Shown: in pieces, positions 1 to 5,424 of the stretch
Position numbering within the stretch: the first letter of the stretch is position 1
Layout: every line of letters starts with the position of its first letter
Source: Candidatus Omnitrophota bacterium
GTDB lineage: Bacteria; Omnitrophota; Koll11; Gygaellales; Profunditerraquicolaceae
Direction of reading: 5' to 3'
DNA: 5,424 bases
Assembly: GCA_028719045.1 (NCBI GenBank)
Contig: JAQULD010000100.1
Coordinates: forward strand, 1 to 5,424
Notes under the pieces: model-generated
Seen by the model: the letters and a program-made list of their open reading frames with translations, nothing else
Database searches by the model: none
What the model was told of the DNA's origin: nothing
Program-made: the position numbers and the translations under genes

Positions 1-893
1 GGGTTATCGGAAGGGAAGGCAGGAATATCCGCGCGTTTGAAATGGCTACGGGAGTTGACGTGATAATCGACGATACCCCTGAAGCGGTCACCTTGTCGTG
101 TTTTGATACCGTGCGCAGGGAAGTAGCGCGTTTGAGCCTGGAAAAGCTGATCTCTGACGGAAGGATTCATCCGGGGAGAATCGAAGAAGTAGTGGAAAAG
201 ACCAGGCAGGAGATGGAAGAGAAAATAAAGGAAGAAGGAGAACGCGCCGCATTTGAATCCGGAGTGGACGGGCTTCATCCGGAATTAGTGAAATTATTAG
301 GGCGCCTTAAATACCGCACCAGTTTCGGCCAGAACGCCTTGCAGCATTCAAAGGAAGTTTCTTTTCTTTTGGGCACAATGGCATCTGAATTGGGGTTGGA
401 TTTTAAACTTGCCCGCAGGGTAGGCCTTCTGCATGATATAGGAAAGGCCGTGGACCATCAGATAGAGGGAACACATGCCAAGATAGGCGCGGACCTGGCT
501 AAAAAGTACAACGAATCCGGGGAAGTCATCCACGCTATTGAAGCGCATCATGAAGAAGCCGAACCAAAAAGTTTTTACGCGGTTCTGGCGGTTGCGGCTG
601 ATGCCATAAGCGCCGCCCGGCCCGGAGCCAGAAGAGAAACCCTGGAAACATATATCAAAAGGCTGGAGAAACTGGAATCCATCGCCAACCTTTTTAAAGG
701 CGTTGAAAAATCCTTCGCTATACAGGCGGGAAGGGAAATCAGGGTTGTGGTGCAGCCGGATAAGATCTCGGATAACGACGCTATTAATCTTGCCAGGGAC
801 ATACGTAAAAAAATAGAAGAAGGCATGGAATATCCCGGGCAGATAAAGGTGACTGTCATCCGCGAGACCCGGGCGATTGAATACGCAAAATAG
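1..893 (+). CDS. rny: Ribonuclease Y, 3' part of gene (5' end outside window)
   Basis: RNase Y is the membrane-anchored endoribonuclease that starts mRNA decay in many bacteria. The reading frame is open from base 3, and the first two bases end a preceding codon. The visible 296 residues begin inside the KH RNA-binding domain with [13 protein letters not shown], which carries the GREG loop, and continue with [14 protein letters not shown]. The ATG at 42 is therefore an internal methionine, at a place where the family usually has Ala, and not the start. The HD phosphohydrolase domain follows: QHSKEV, the metal-binding HD pair in LLHDIGKA (codons 432-437), the EAHHEE segment, [14 protein letters not shown], and the typical C-terminus ending [12 protein letters not shown]. 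The family is usually about 510-520 residues, so the missing part should hold the transmembrane anchor, the coiled coil and the start of KH. All visible motifs are intact. ymdB follows after 32 bases, the same order as in Bacillus subtilis. Identification is firm. Confidence 0.97.
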   Translation, partial: VIGREGRNIRAFEMATGVDVIIDDTPEAVTLSCFDTVRREVARLSLEKLISDGRIHPGRIEEVVEKTRQEMEEKIKEEGERAAFESGVDGLHPELVKLLGRLKYRTSFGQNALQHSKEVSFLLGTMASELGLDFKLARRVGLLHDIGKAVDHQIEGTHAKIGADLAKKYNESGEVIHAIEAHHEEAEPKSFYAVLAVAADAISAARPGARRETLETYIKRLEKLESIANLFKGVEKSFAIQAGREIRVVVQPDKISDNDAINLARDIRKKIEEGMEYPGQIKVTVIRETRAIEYAK

Positions 894-925
894 ATAACAG
901 GTTCAAAAACATAAAACTGATTATT

Positions 926-1708
926 ATGAATATTTTATTTATAGGCGATATTGTCGGCAGCCCGGGAAGGGCCGCGGTCAAAAGCCTGGTCCCGCTGTTA
1001 CAGAAGAAGCACGGGCTTGATTTTGTAATCGCGAACGCGGAAAACGCGGCAGGCGGTTCCGGTATAACCTCCCGCGTCGCGCAGGAGTTGTTTGATTCCG
1101 GGGTGGACGTTCTTACTTCCGGAGACCATATCTGGAAGAAACAGGAGATTTTCGAGATCATTAACGCGGAGCACCGCATTTTACGTCCGGCAAATTTTCC
1201 TTCGGGCGCTCCGGGGGAAGGGTTCTATATCTTCAAAAAAAATGATCTTAAGGTCGGCGTGATGAATATCCAGGGCAGGGTTTTTATGGAGGCGTTAGAG
1301 AACCCCTTCCGGGCGGCGATGCAGGCCCGGGAAATATTATCCAAAGAAACAAATGTGATCATCGTGGATATACACGCGGAAGCAACTTCCGAAAAAGTCG
1401 CGCTCGGCTGGTACCTTGATGGAAAAGTCTCCGCTGTTTTAGGGACCCACACGCATGTACAAACCGCTGACGAGAAGATATTGCCTAAAGGCACAGCCTA
1501 CATTTCTGATGCCGGCATGACCGGGCCTTTTGATTCGGTCATCGGCAGAAGGGTGGAAGATGTGCTGACAAGGTTTATTACAAGTATCCCGGTAAGATTC
1601 GAGGTGGCGCAGGATAATATTCAGCTGCACGGCGTGGTTATAAATGTCGACGACAAGACCGGGAAGTCAAATTCAATCGTAAGAATACAAGAGAAGCTTC
1701 AGAAATGA
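926..1708 (+). CDS. ymdB: YmdB/TIGR00282 family metallophosphoesterase
   Basis: This 260-residue cytoplasmic protein matches the usual length of the YmdB family. Its B. subtilis member is a 2',3'-cyclic nucleotide phosphodiesterase that affects biofilm and motility decisions and is linked to RNase Y. The sequence opens with MNILFIGDIVGSPGR. The dimetal site reads D8 (GDIVG), E39-N40 (ENAAGGSG), H68 (GDHIW), H150 (DIHAEATSEK), H175 and H177 (GTHTHVQTAD), in the numbering I remember for characterised members. The one departure is position 67, Asp here instead of the Asn of the usual GNH motif. The start at 926 is set by the conserved N-terminus. The 32-base spacer after rny is AT-rich and shows no recognisable Shine-Dalgarno sequence. 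The stop overlaps the next start as ATGA. The family call is firm; the exact substrate in this organism is not known. Confidence 0.95.
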   Translation: MNILFIGDIVGSPGRAAVKSLVPLLQKKHGLDFVIANAENAAGGSGITSRVAQELFDSGVDVLTSGDHIWKKQEIFEIINAEHRILRPANFPSGAPGEGFYIFKKNDLKVGVMNIQGRVFMEALENPFRAAMQAREILSKETNVIIVDIHAEATSEKVALGWYLDGKVSAVLGTHTHVQTADEKILPKGTAYISDAGMTGPFDSVIGRRVEDVLTRFITSIPVRFEVAQDNIQLHGVVINVDDKTGKSNSIVRIQEKLQK

Positions 1709-1806
1709 ACAAGCTAAAACCCCTAAACTCGAAACTTATCGCTTTAAGCCTTAATTTTGCGCTTTGCGCTTTAAGCTTTACGCTTATCTCGCAGCTTTGT
1801 TATGCC
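1705..1806 (+). other. Signal peptide of the GH39-like protein
   Basis: Residues 1-34 have a short basic N-region with three lysines (MNKLKPLNSK), a hydrophobic core rich in Leu, Ala, Ser and Phe, and a likely signal peptidase I site after CYA, before QDKDLE. There is no lipobox before Cys32, because the preceding residues are SQL, so a lipoprotein is less likely. The protein should be exported across the cytoplasmic membrane; its final location (periplasm, surface or medium) cannot be told. Confidence 0.8.
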
Positions 1807-3795
1807 CAGGACAAGGATCTCGAATTCAACCTTGACGCCGCCTCAAATACAATAAGCCTGCCGAAGATCTTTAAGCCCAATATAGATTTAAGCGGGAGAG
1901 GCTTCCACGCAGAGCAGACCTGGCCCCAGGAACTGGCTGCGCAGGAAGTAGTGGACGACTGGTTTAAAGAAATAGGGGGCGCCGGAATTTACAGGCTGCA
2001 GTATAATCTTTGGGAAATAAGCCAATTATCCAAGGACAAGCCTGCCCAGGAAAAACTTTTGGCTAATTACGAATCGGTTATCAAGAGAGTCAACGACGCC
2101 GGAGGGATCGTGATACTGGATATCTTCAGCACTCCCCCGGGCTTAGGCAAGGTTTTGGATAAAAAGAGCACTCCGTTGGACCTGCGGGCGTTTAAAGAAG
2201 TGGTAAAAAAACATATCAGAGAGTTAAGCTGTAACAAAAAATATAATATTTGGTATGAGATCTGGAGCGCCCCGGATTCGGACGACTTTTTCCTGGGCAG
2301 AAAGCAGGAATACCTGAATTTATACAGAGCGATAGCGGAAGGCGTAAAAGAGCTTGAGAACGAAACAAAGATCCATATCCCCGTGGGCGGGCCCGGCGCA
2401 AGCTGGTGGTTCCAGAATTTCGACGGCAATACCATCATTACTCCGGAAAAAAGCCTTATTTACGAATTGATTAAATTCTGCCATCAGTACCGTCTGCCGC
2501 TGGATTTCATCAGCTGGCACGCCTATTCCACCGACCCTAATGTGGAAAAAGAGGCTACATCCTATAACAAGAACGCGATTTTGCTTATCCGGGACTGGCT
2601 TACTTATTTTAATTTCAATAAAGAAACGCCTCTGGTCCTGACCGAGTGGAATTACGACAGCGGCAATAATGTGCTCTCCGAAAGGAAAGAGACTTCCTTT
2701 GTCTGCGCCAGTTACATTCCGAGCCGGATCAAGAATATGTTTGAGGCGGGGCTCGATTACCAGATCTATTTTTCCCTTGAAGACTTTCAGGGAAATAAGG
2801 AAGGTGTAATGAGGAATGTGGGTATTTTCTGGTTTGAACAGGACGCCCCTCAATATAAAGGCGGCCATAAGTCCATATACAACGTGTTTAAGATGCTGGG
2901 TAAGCTCGGCAACAGCATGTACTATCCCCAGCCTAAAATTAACGATGAATTCGTGGATGTTACCGCGACAAAAAGCGATGATTATACGGCCATTCTTATC
3001 TCTAATTATATCGATTCCGACATTTCCACCAACTATTTGACCAGGAATATAGCCACGCTTAATAAAGCCGAAAGGCAGGTCATGCTTGACCTTCTGAACC
3101 AGGATACGTTGGAAAAATTCATGAGGAAAGAACTGGATTTTTCGCATTTGCGTTCGTATAACAAGTTTCCCAAGGTAAGGACGATCTTAAAACACGCCCA
3201 GGAATTAAACGACAGCGCGACCAAATATATGTTCGCAGGCCGCAATATAAAGATTAATATTAAAAACCTGAATAATAGCGGAAAAACCCCCGAGCAAGCT
3301 AAGCAAGAGCTAAAACAGGAAACAAAACAGGAGCAGGGGGCGGCTACAGCCGCTGCGGCAGGGGAAACTTATTTATACGAGCGTTACACGGTTGATTCTT
3401 CCTGCAGCATGAATTGCGTATTTGTTCCCGTGGAAGAAAAAGAAGTCAATGTGTACGATTCATTCCAACAGACATTAACGCTTAACCCGTATTCGGTTAA
3501 TTTGATAATATTAAAGAAGAAGCCAAAAGAGGCAGAGCCGGTTCCCGCGGCTGTAACCGCGTCTTCTCCTGAGAATGCCCAGGTTTCACCCGCAACGGGT
3601 GAACCGGCCGCCAAAGCGCAGCAGAAAGAGGCTGTTCCCGGTTCTTTGCCTGTTGCGGCTAATTCTGACAAGTCTCAAGGCGTATCTGCGCCAACGGGCG
3701 AACAGCAAAAAGATAATCGGGTTGAAGTAAAAACAGCTGATCCCGGAAGCCCTGAAAATAAGCAGAACACGGGAGCTGTGAAAAATAAAGAATAA
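1705..3795 (+). CDS. Exported GH39-like (clan GH-A) protein with altered catalytic motif
   Basis: This 696-residue protein has a signal peptide (about 1-34), then a probable (beta/alpha)8 barrel (about 60-408) resembling glycoside hydrolase family 39, the beta-xylosidase/alpha-L-iduronidase family. Barrel signs are GFHAEQTWP near the start, YRLQYNLWE, GGIVILDIFSTP, WYEIWSAPD (183-191), VGGPGASWW, DFISWHAYS (267-274), PLVLTEWNYDSG (309-320) and a late YQIYFSLEDFQG. GH39 enzymes normally have WNEP, where Glu is the acid/base. Here the same place reads WSAP, with Ala189. The second glutamate, the nucleophile in TEWN, is kept as E314; the 125-residue spacing resembles family members. A beta-sandwich follows (about 416-603), interrupted by a helical insertion (about 440-510) and a Gln/Lys/Ala-rich linker (about 523-552), then a disordered-looking tail (604-696). 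Cys567 and Cys571 could form a disulfide. The start overlaps the ymdB stop (ATGA), suggesting translational coupling; AAGAGAAG upstream is a weak ribosome site. It may be a glycan-binding pseudoenzyme or an enzyme with atypical catalysis; the substrate cannot be read from sequence. Confidence 0.75.
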   Translation: MNKLKPLNSKLIALSLNFALCALSFTLISQLCYAQDKDLEFNLDAASNTISLPKIFKPNIDLSGRGFHAEQTWPQELAAQEVVDDWFKEIGGAGIYRLQYNLWEISQLSKDKPAQEKLLANYESVIKRVNDAGGIVILDIFSTPPGLGKVLDKKSTPLDLRAFKEVVKKHIRELSCNKKYNIWYEIWSAPDSDDFFLGRKQEYLNLYRAIAEGVKELENETKIHIPVGGPGASWWFQNFDGNTIITPEKSLIYELIKFCHQYRLPLDFISWHAYSTDPNVEKEATSYNKNAILLIRDWLTYFNFNKETPLVLTEWNYDSGNNVLSERKETSFVCASYIPSRIKNMFEAGLDYQIYFSLEDFQGNKEGVMRNVGIFWFEQDAPQYKGGHKSIYNVFKMLGKLGNSMYYPQPKINDEFVDVTATKSDDYTAILISNYIDSDISTNYLTRNIATLNKAERQVMLDLLNQDTLEKFMRKELDFSHLRSYNKFPKVRTILKHAQELNDSATKYMFAGRNIKINIKNLNNSGKTPEQAKQELKQETKQEQGAATAAAAGETYLYERYTVDSSCSMNCVFVPVEEKEVNVYDSFQQTLTLNPYSVNLIILKKKPKEAEPVPAAVTASSPENAQVSPATGEPAAKAQQKEAVPGSLPVAANSDKSQGVSAPTGEQQKDNRVEVKTADPGSPENKQNTGAVKNKE
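1740..1776 (+). repeat. Short direct repeats inside the signal-peptide coding region
   Basis: CGCTTTAAGC occurs at 1740-1749 and again at 1767-1776, and GCGCTTT occurs twice in tandem at 1759-1772. Related TTTACGCTT follows directly. The repeats stay in frame and encode the hydrophobic core. They may reflect local slippage, or simply limited codon choice for Ala, Leu, Ser and Phe. Confidence 0.5.
3312..3335 (+). repeat. Two imperfect 12-bp tandem units in the GH39-like gene
   Basis: The units AAAACAGGAAAC (3312-3323) and AAAACAGGAGCA (3324-3335) differ at two positions and encode KQET and KQEQ. They lie in the linker that splits the beta-sandwich domain and are followed by an Ala-rich run. 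A multiple of three keeps the frame, which fits replication slippage that lengthened a flexible linker. Confidence 0.55.
3514..3792 (+). other. Low-complexity C-terminal tail of the GH39-like protein
   Basis: Residues 604-696 are rich in Pro, Ala, Glu, Gln, Lys and Ser, with no hydrophobic segment, no sorting motif and no recognisable domain. The folded part seems to end with the strand PYSVNLIILKKK. Similar words recur in the tail (SPATGEPA and SAPTGEQQ; SSPEN and GSPEN), suggesting growth by small duplications. It probably forms an extended spacer, for example across or into a cell-wall layer, but that role is inferred from composition only. Confidence 0.6.
3582..3605. repeat. GC-rich palindrome (hairpin) within the tail coding region
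   Basis: The arms TTCACCCG (3585-3592) and CGGGTGAA (3596-3603) are perfectly complementary around a CAA loop. Two further G-C pairs (GG at 3582-3583, CC at 3604-3605) form if one T is bulged. No T-run follows on the plus strand and the reading frame continues for nearly 190 bases, so it does not look like an intrinsic terminator. It could be a small palindromic repeat inserted in a tolerant, low-complexity part of the gene, or an mRNA structure. Confidence 0.55.
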
Positions 3796-3801
3796 CGGTT
3801 A

Positions 3802-5145
3802 ATGTCTAAAAATACAGATAGCCAGGATTTGTTCGGGTCGCCTCCCGGATTGAACGGGAAAAAACGTATTTTTACCGTTTCCGAGATTACCCAGGATATC
3901 AAGCTGGTACTCGAAGCTAACTTCCGGGATATCTGGATAGAGGGCGAAATCTCTAATTTTAGGCCGTCATCCGCGGGGCATTATTATTTTTCCCTCAAAG
4001 ACCAGACCTCATTACTGCAGGCGGTAATATTTAACCGCAGCGCCAAAGACCTGAAGTTTAAGCTTGAAGACGGGCAAAAGGTGATTTGTTTCGGGAATAT
4101 CGAGCTTTACGGTCCGCGGGGGCAGTACCAGATAATTATAGAAAAAATAGAGCCTAAAGGTGTGGGCAGCCTTCAGCTTGCCCTGGAACAATTAAAGCAA
4201 AAGCTGGAAAAAGAAGGGATTTTTGCTCCGGCTCATAAAAAACCGATACCCCATCTTCCTTCCCGCATAGGGGTAGTGACTTCTTTGCAGGGGGCCGCGA
4301 TAAAAGATATACTTAAGGTCCTGGACAGGCGTTTTAAAGAAACGCACATTATCATTAATCCGGCGCGAGTGCAGGGAGAAGGCGCAAAAGAAGATATTTC
4401 ACGGGCCATCGCTGAATTTAATGATTTTAACCGCGGGGTGCCGGCGCAGGAACGCATAGAGGTGATGATTGTCGGCCGCGGCGGAGGCAGCATAGAAGAC
4501 CTTTGGGCGTTTAACGAAGAAATTGTCGCAAGGGCCATTTATAATTCGCAGATACCGGTAATTTCGGCGGTCGGCCATGAACGCGACGTGACCATAGCGG
4601 ACCTTGTGGCGGACGTGAGGGCGGCAACTCCTTCAGTGGCTGCGGAAATAGTCATACCCAGGAAAGAAGACCTGGAAGAAGAGCTCGCCGGATTGACCGC
4701 TGATTTAAAAAGGTCCCTGCAGGATAGTATCCTGGGATTTTCCGATTCCCTGGAAGATTATTTACACCGTTTGAATTTAAGTATCGACCATATCCTGGAG
4801 TTAAACATCAAAAATTTCGATTCCGCCTGCAAAAAACTGGTGTTGCTTAATCCGGTGGTTATTTTGGAGCGCTACCGGGAAAAAATGCAGGATTTCCTTC
4901 GCCAGATCAATCTCGGCATGGCGCATTTTATGAAACTAAAACAGGCCGAACTTTCGCAATTGCTGGAGAAACTTTCGAGCCTAAGCCCGCTTAATATACT
5001 GGCAAGAGGCTATAGCATTACTTTCTCGCTGGACGGCGGCACAATCAAAGACGCCAAAAACGTGAAGCCGGGCGGATTGATCATGACCAGGTTGCACAGG
5101 GGGAAAATTATAAGCGAAGTCAAGGAGGTAAAAGAAAATGGCTGA
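3802..5145 (+). CDS. xseA: Exodeoxyribonuclease VII large subunit
   Basis: XseA is the catalytic subunit of exonuclease VII, which degrades single-stranded DNA from both ends and works in mismatch repair and damage tolerance, in complex with several XseB subunits. The 447-residue length is normal. An N-terminal OB-fold DNA-binding domain spans about 24-115 (FTVSEITQDIK, WIEGEISNFRPSSAGHYYFS, LKDQTSLLQAVIF, GNIELYGPRGQYQ). The catalytic domain follows with IGVVTSLQGAAIKDIL (156-171), VGRGGGSIEDLWAFNEE (224-240), ISAVGHERDVTIADLVAD (254-271) and ATPSVAAE (275-282). A long helical region leads to the C-terminal LSPLNILARGYSI motif. The ATG at 3802 is six bases after the previous stop and has no clear Shine-Dalgarno sequence. 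It adds about 22 residues before the OB-fold, of unknown role. The frame overlaps xseB by eight bases. Nothing visible suggests inactivation. Confidence 0.97.
   Translation: MSKNTDSQDLFGSPPGLNGKKRIFTVSEITQDIKLVLEANFRDIWIEGEISNFRPSSAGHYYFSLKDQTSLLQAVIFNRSAKDLKFKLEDGQKVICFGNIELYGPRGQYQIIIEKIEPKGVGSLQLALEQLKQKLEKEGIFAPAHKKPIPHLPSRIGVVTSLQGAAIKDILKVLDRRFKETHIIINPARVQGEGAKEDISRAIAEFNDFNRGVPAQERIEVMIVGRGGGSIEDLWAFNEEIVARAIYNSQIPVISAVGHERDVTIADLVADVRAATPSVAAEIVIPRKEDLEEELAGLTADLKRSLQDSILGFSDSLEDYLHRLNLSIDHILELNIKNFDSACKKLVLLNPVVILERYREKMQDFLRQINLGMAHFMKLKQAELSQLLEKLSSLSPLNILARGYSITFSLDGGTIKDAKNVKPGGLIMTRLHRGKIISEVKEVKENG
5123..5128 (+). promoter_or_regulatory. Strong ribosome binding site for xseB
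   Basis: AGGAGG lies nine bases before the ATG at 5138, inside the end of xseA. It matches the anti-Shine-Dalgarno consensus exactly and fixes the xseB start. It is the only such match in front of any gene here, and would favour high production of the small subunit, of which several copies are needed per XseA. Confidence 0.85.
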
Positions 5146-5380
5146 GATAAAATTCGAAGAAGCGCTTAAGAGGCTGGAAAAAATAGTGGAAGATCTGGAA
5201 AAGGGAGAGCTTTCCCTGGACGAAGCGCTTAAGAAATATCAGGACGGCATTGAGCTTTCGCGCGCCTGTAACCAGAGGCTTGAAAACGCCAAAAAGAAAA
5301 TCGACGTCCTGATAAAAAATAAAAAAGGCGAATTTGAGTTGAAACCTTTGGACGAAAAGGAAATAGAAAGTAACGATTAG
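5138..5380 (+). CDS. xseB: Exodeoxyribonuclease VII small subunit
   Basis: XseB is the small non-catalytic partner of XseA in exonuclease VII. The 80-residue length is typical. The sequence has the family signature: KFEEALKRLEKIVEDLEKGE at residues 5-24, then LSLDEALKKYQDGIEL and a second helix with RLENAKKKID. These form the two-helix hairpin that wraps onto XseA. The C-terminal part (LIKNKKGEFELKPLDE) is a common short tail. The gene begins inside the end of xseA with an eight-base overlap and a perfect AGGAGG, so the two are almost certainly made from one mRNA. The stop TAG is 17 bases before the next start. Confidence 0.96.
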   Translation: MAEIKFEEALKRLEKIVEDLEKGELSLDEALKKYQDGIELSRACNQRLENAKKKIDVLIKNKKGEFELKPLDEKEIESND

Positions 5381-5397
5381 CTATTATTCGGATTAAA

Positions 5398-5424
5398 ATG
5401 CTGTTAGATAAAATAAATTCAGGC
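5398..5424 (+). CDS. dxs: Start of next gene, probably 1-deoxy-D-xylulose-5-phosphate synthase (partial)
   Basis: An ATG at 5398 opens a frame that stays open for the nine codons left in the window, giving MLLDKINSG. Many DXS proteins start with a sequence like M-L/I-L-D/E-K-I-N-S, and dxs (or ispA then dxs) commonly follows xseB. DXS joins pyruvate and glyceraldehyde 3-phosphate to begin the MEP isoprenoid pathway. Only CGGA (5388-5391) offers a weak ribosome site. Nine residues cannot prove the identity, so the call rests mainly on context. Confidence 0.6.

Noticed and set aside
42..44. ATG as the start of the first gene
   Set aside because: The frame is open upstream to base 3 and encodes the KH-domain GREG loop, so this Met is internal and the gene is cut by the window edge.
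856..1179. Minus-strand open frame across the rny-ymdB junction
   Set aside because: It is antisense to conserved ymdB codons, has no family signature, and no promoter or ribosome site is evident.
1795..1800. Cys32 as a lipoprotein attachment site
   Set aside because: The residues before it (SQL) do not fit a lipobox, whereas CYA just after gives a normal signal peptidase I site.
2320..3147. Long minus-strand open frame (275 codons) opposite the GH39-like gene
   Set aside because: Its product has no recognisable motif, and it lies entirely opposite a gene with clear protein-family features; it is a shadow frame.
3340..3353. GCGGCTACAGCCGC inverted repeat
   Set aside because: The stem is only five or six bases long, and it falls in an Ala-codon run (GCN) where such complementarity arises easily.
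3582..3605. Hairpin as an intrinsic terminator
   Set aside because: No T-tract follows, and the coding frame continues through and beyond it.
5381..5397. Terminator or promoter between xseB and the next gene
   Set aside because: The 17-base gap has no dyad symmetry or T-run and is too short to hold a recognisable promoter.

Overview
The window holds six tightly packed plus-strand genes with no gap longer than about 32 bases: the 3' part of rny (RNase Y), a ymdB-type metallophosphoesterase, a large secreted glycoside-hydrolase-like protein, xseA and xseB (both subunits of exonuclease VII), and the first nine codons of what is probably dxs. No RNA gene, insertion sequence, CRISPR array or convincing terminator is visible. 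The arrangement looks like one co-transcribed block that continues off both ends.

Organism: this is a bacterium with balanced base composition (judged by eye, not counted). RNase Y next to YmdB is known from Firmicutes and several deep-branching phyla, and xseA-xseB followed by an isoprenoid gene is a widespread bacterial order. An exported GH39-like protein inside such a block, together with the general sequence style, suggests an uncultured lineage such as Candidatus Omnitrophota. That assignment is a recollection-based guess and needs a phylogeny.

Layout: 1-893 is RNase Y from its KH domain through the HD domain to the natural stop. 926-1708 is the YmdB family protein, with every expected metal-site residue except that the usual Asn67 is Asp. 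1705-3795 overlaps ymdB by ATGA and encodes a 696-residue exported protein: signal peptide, a (beta/alpha)8 barrel resembling GH39, a split beta-sandwich domain with a helical insertion, and a long Pro/Ala/Glu/Lys-rich tail. The barrel keeps the nucleophile-type glutamate (TEWN, E314), but the acid/base Glu of the NEP motif is Ala189 (SAP). 3802-5145 is XseA; xseB overlaps its end and has the only strong Shine-Dalgarno sequence in the window. 5398 onward begins the next gene.

How the genes fit together: RNase Y and YmdB are linked in mRNA turnover, XseA and XseB form one nuclease, and dxs opens isoprenoid precursor synthesis. The exported GH39-like protein has no obvious link to any of these and is the most interesting part of the window.
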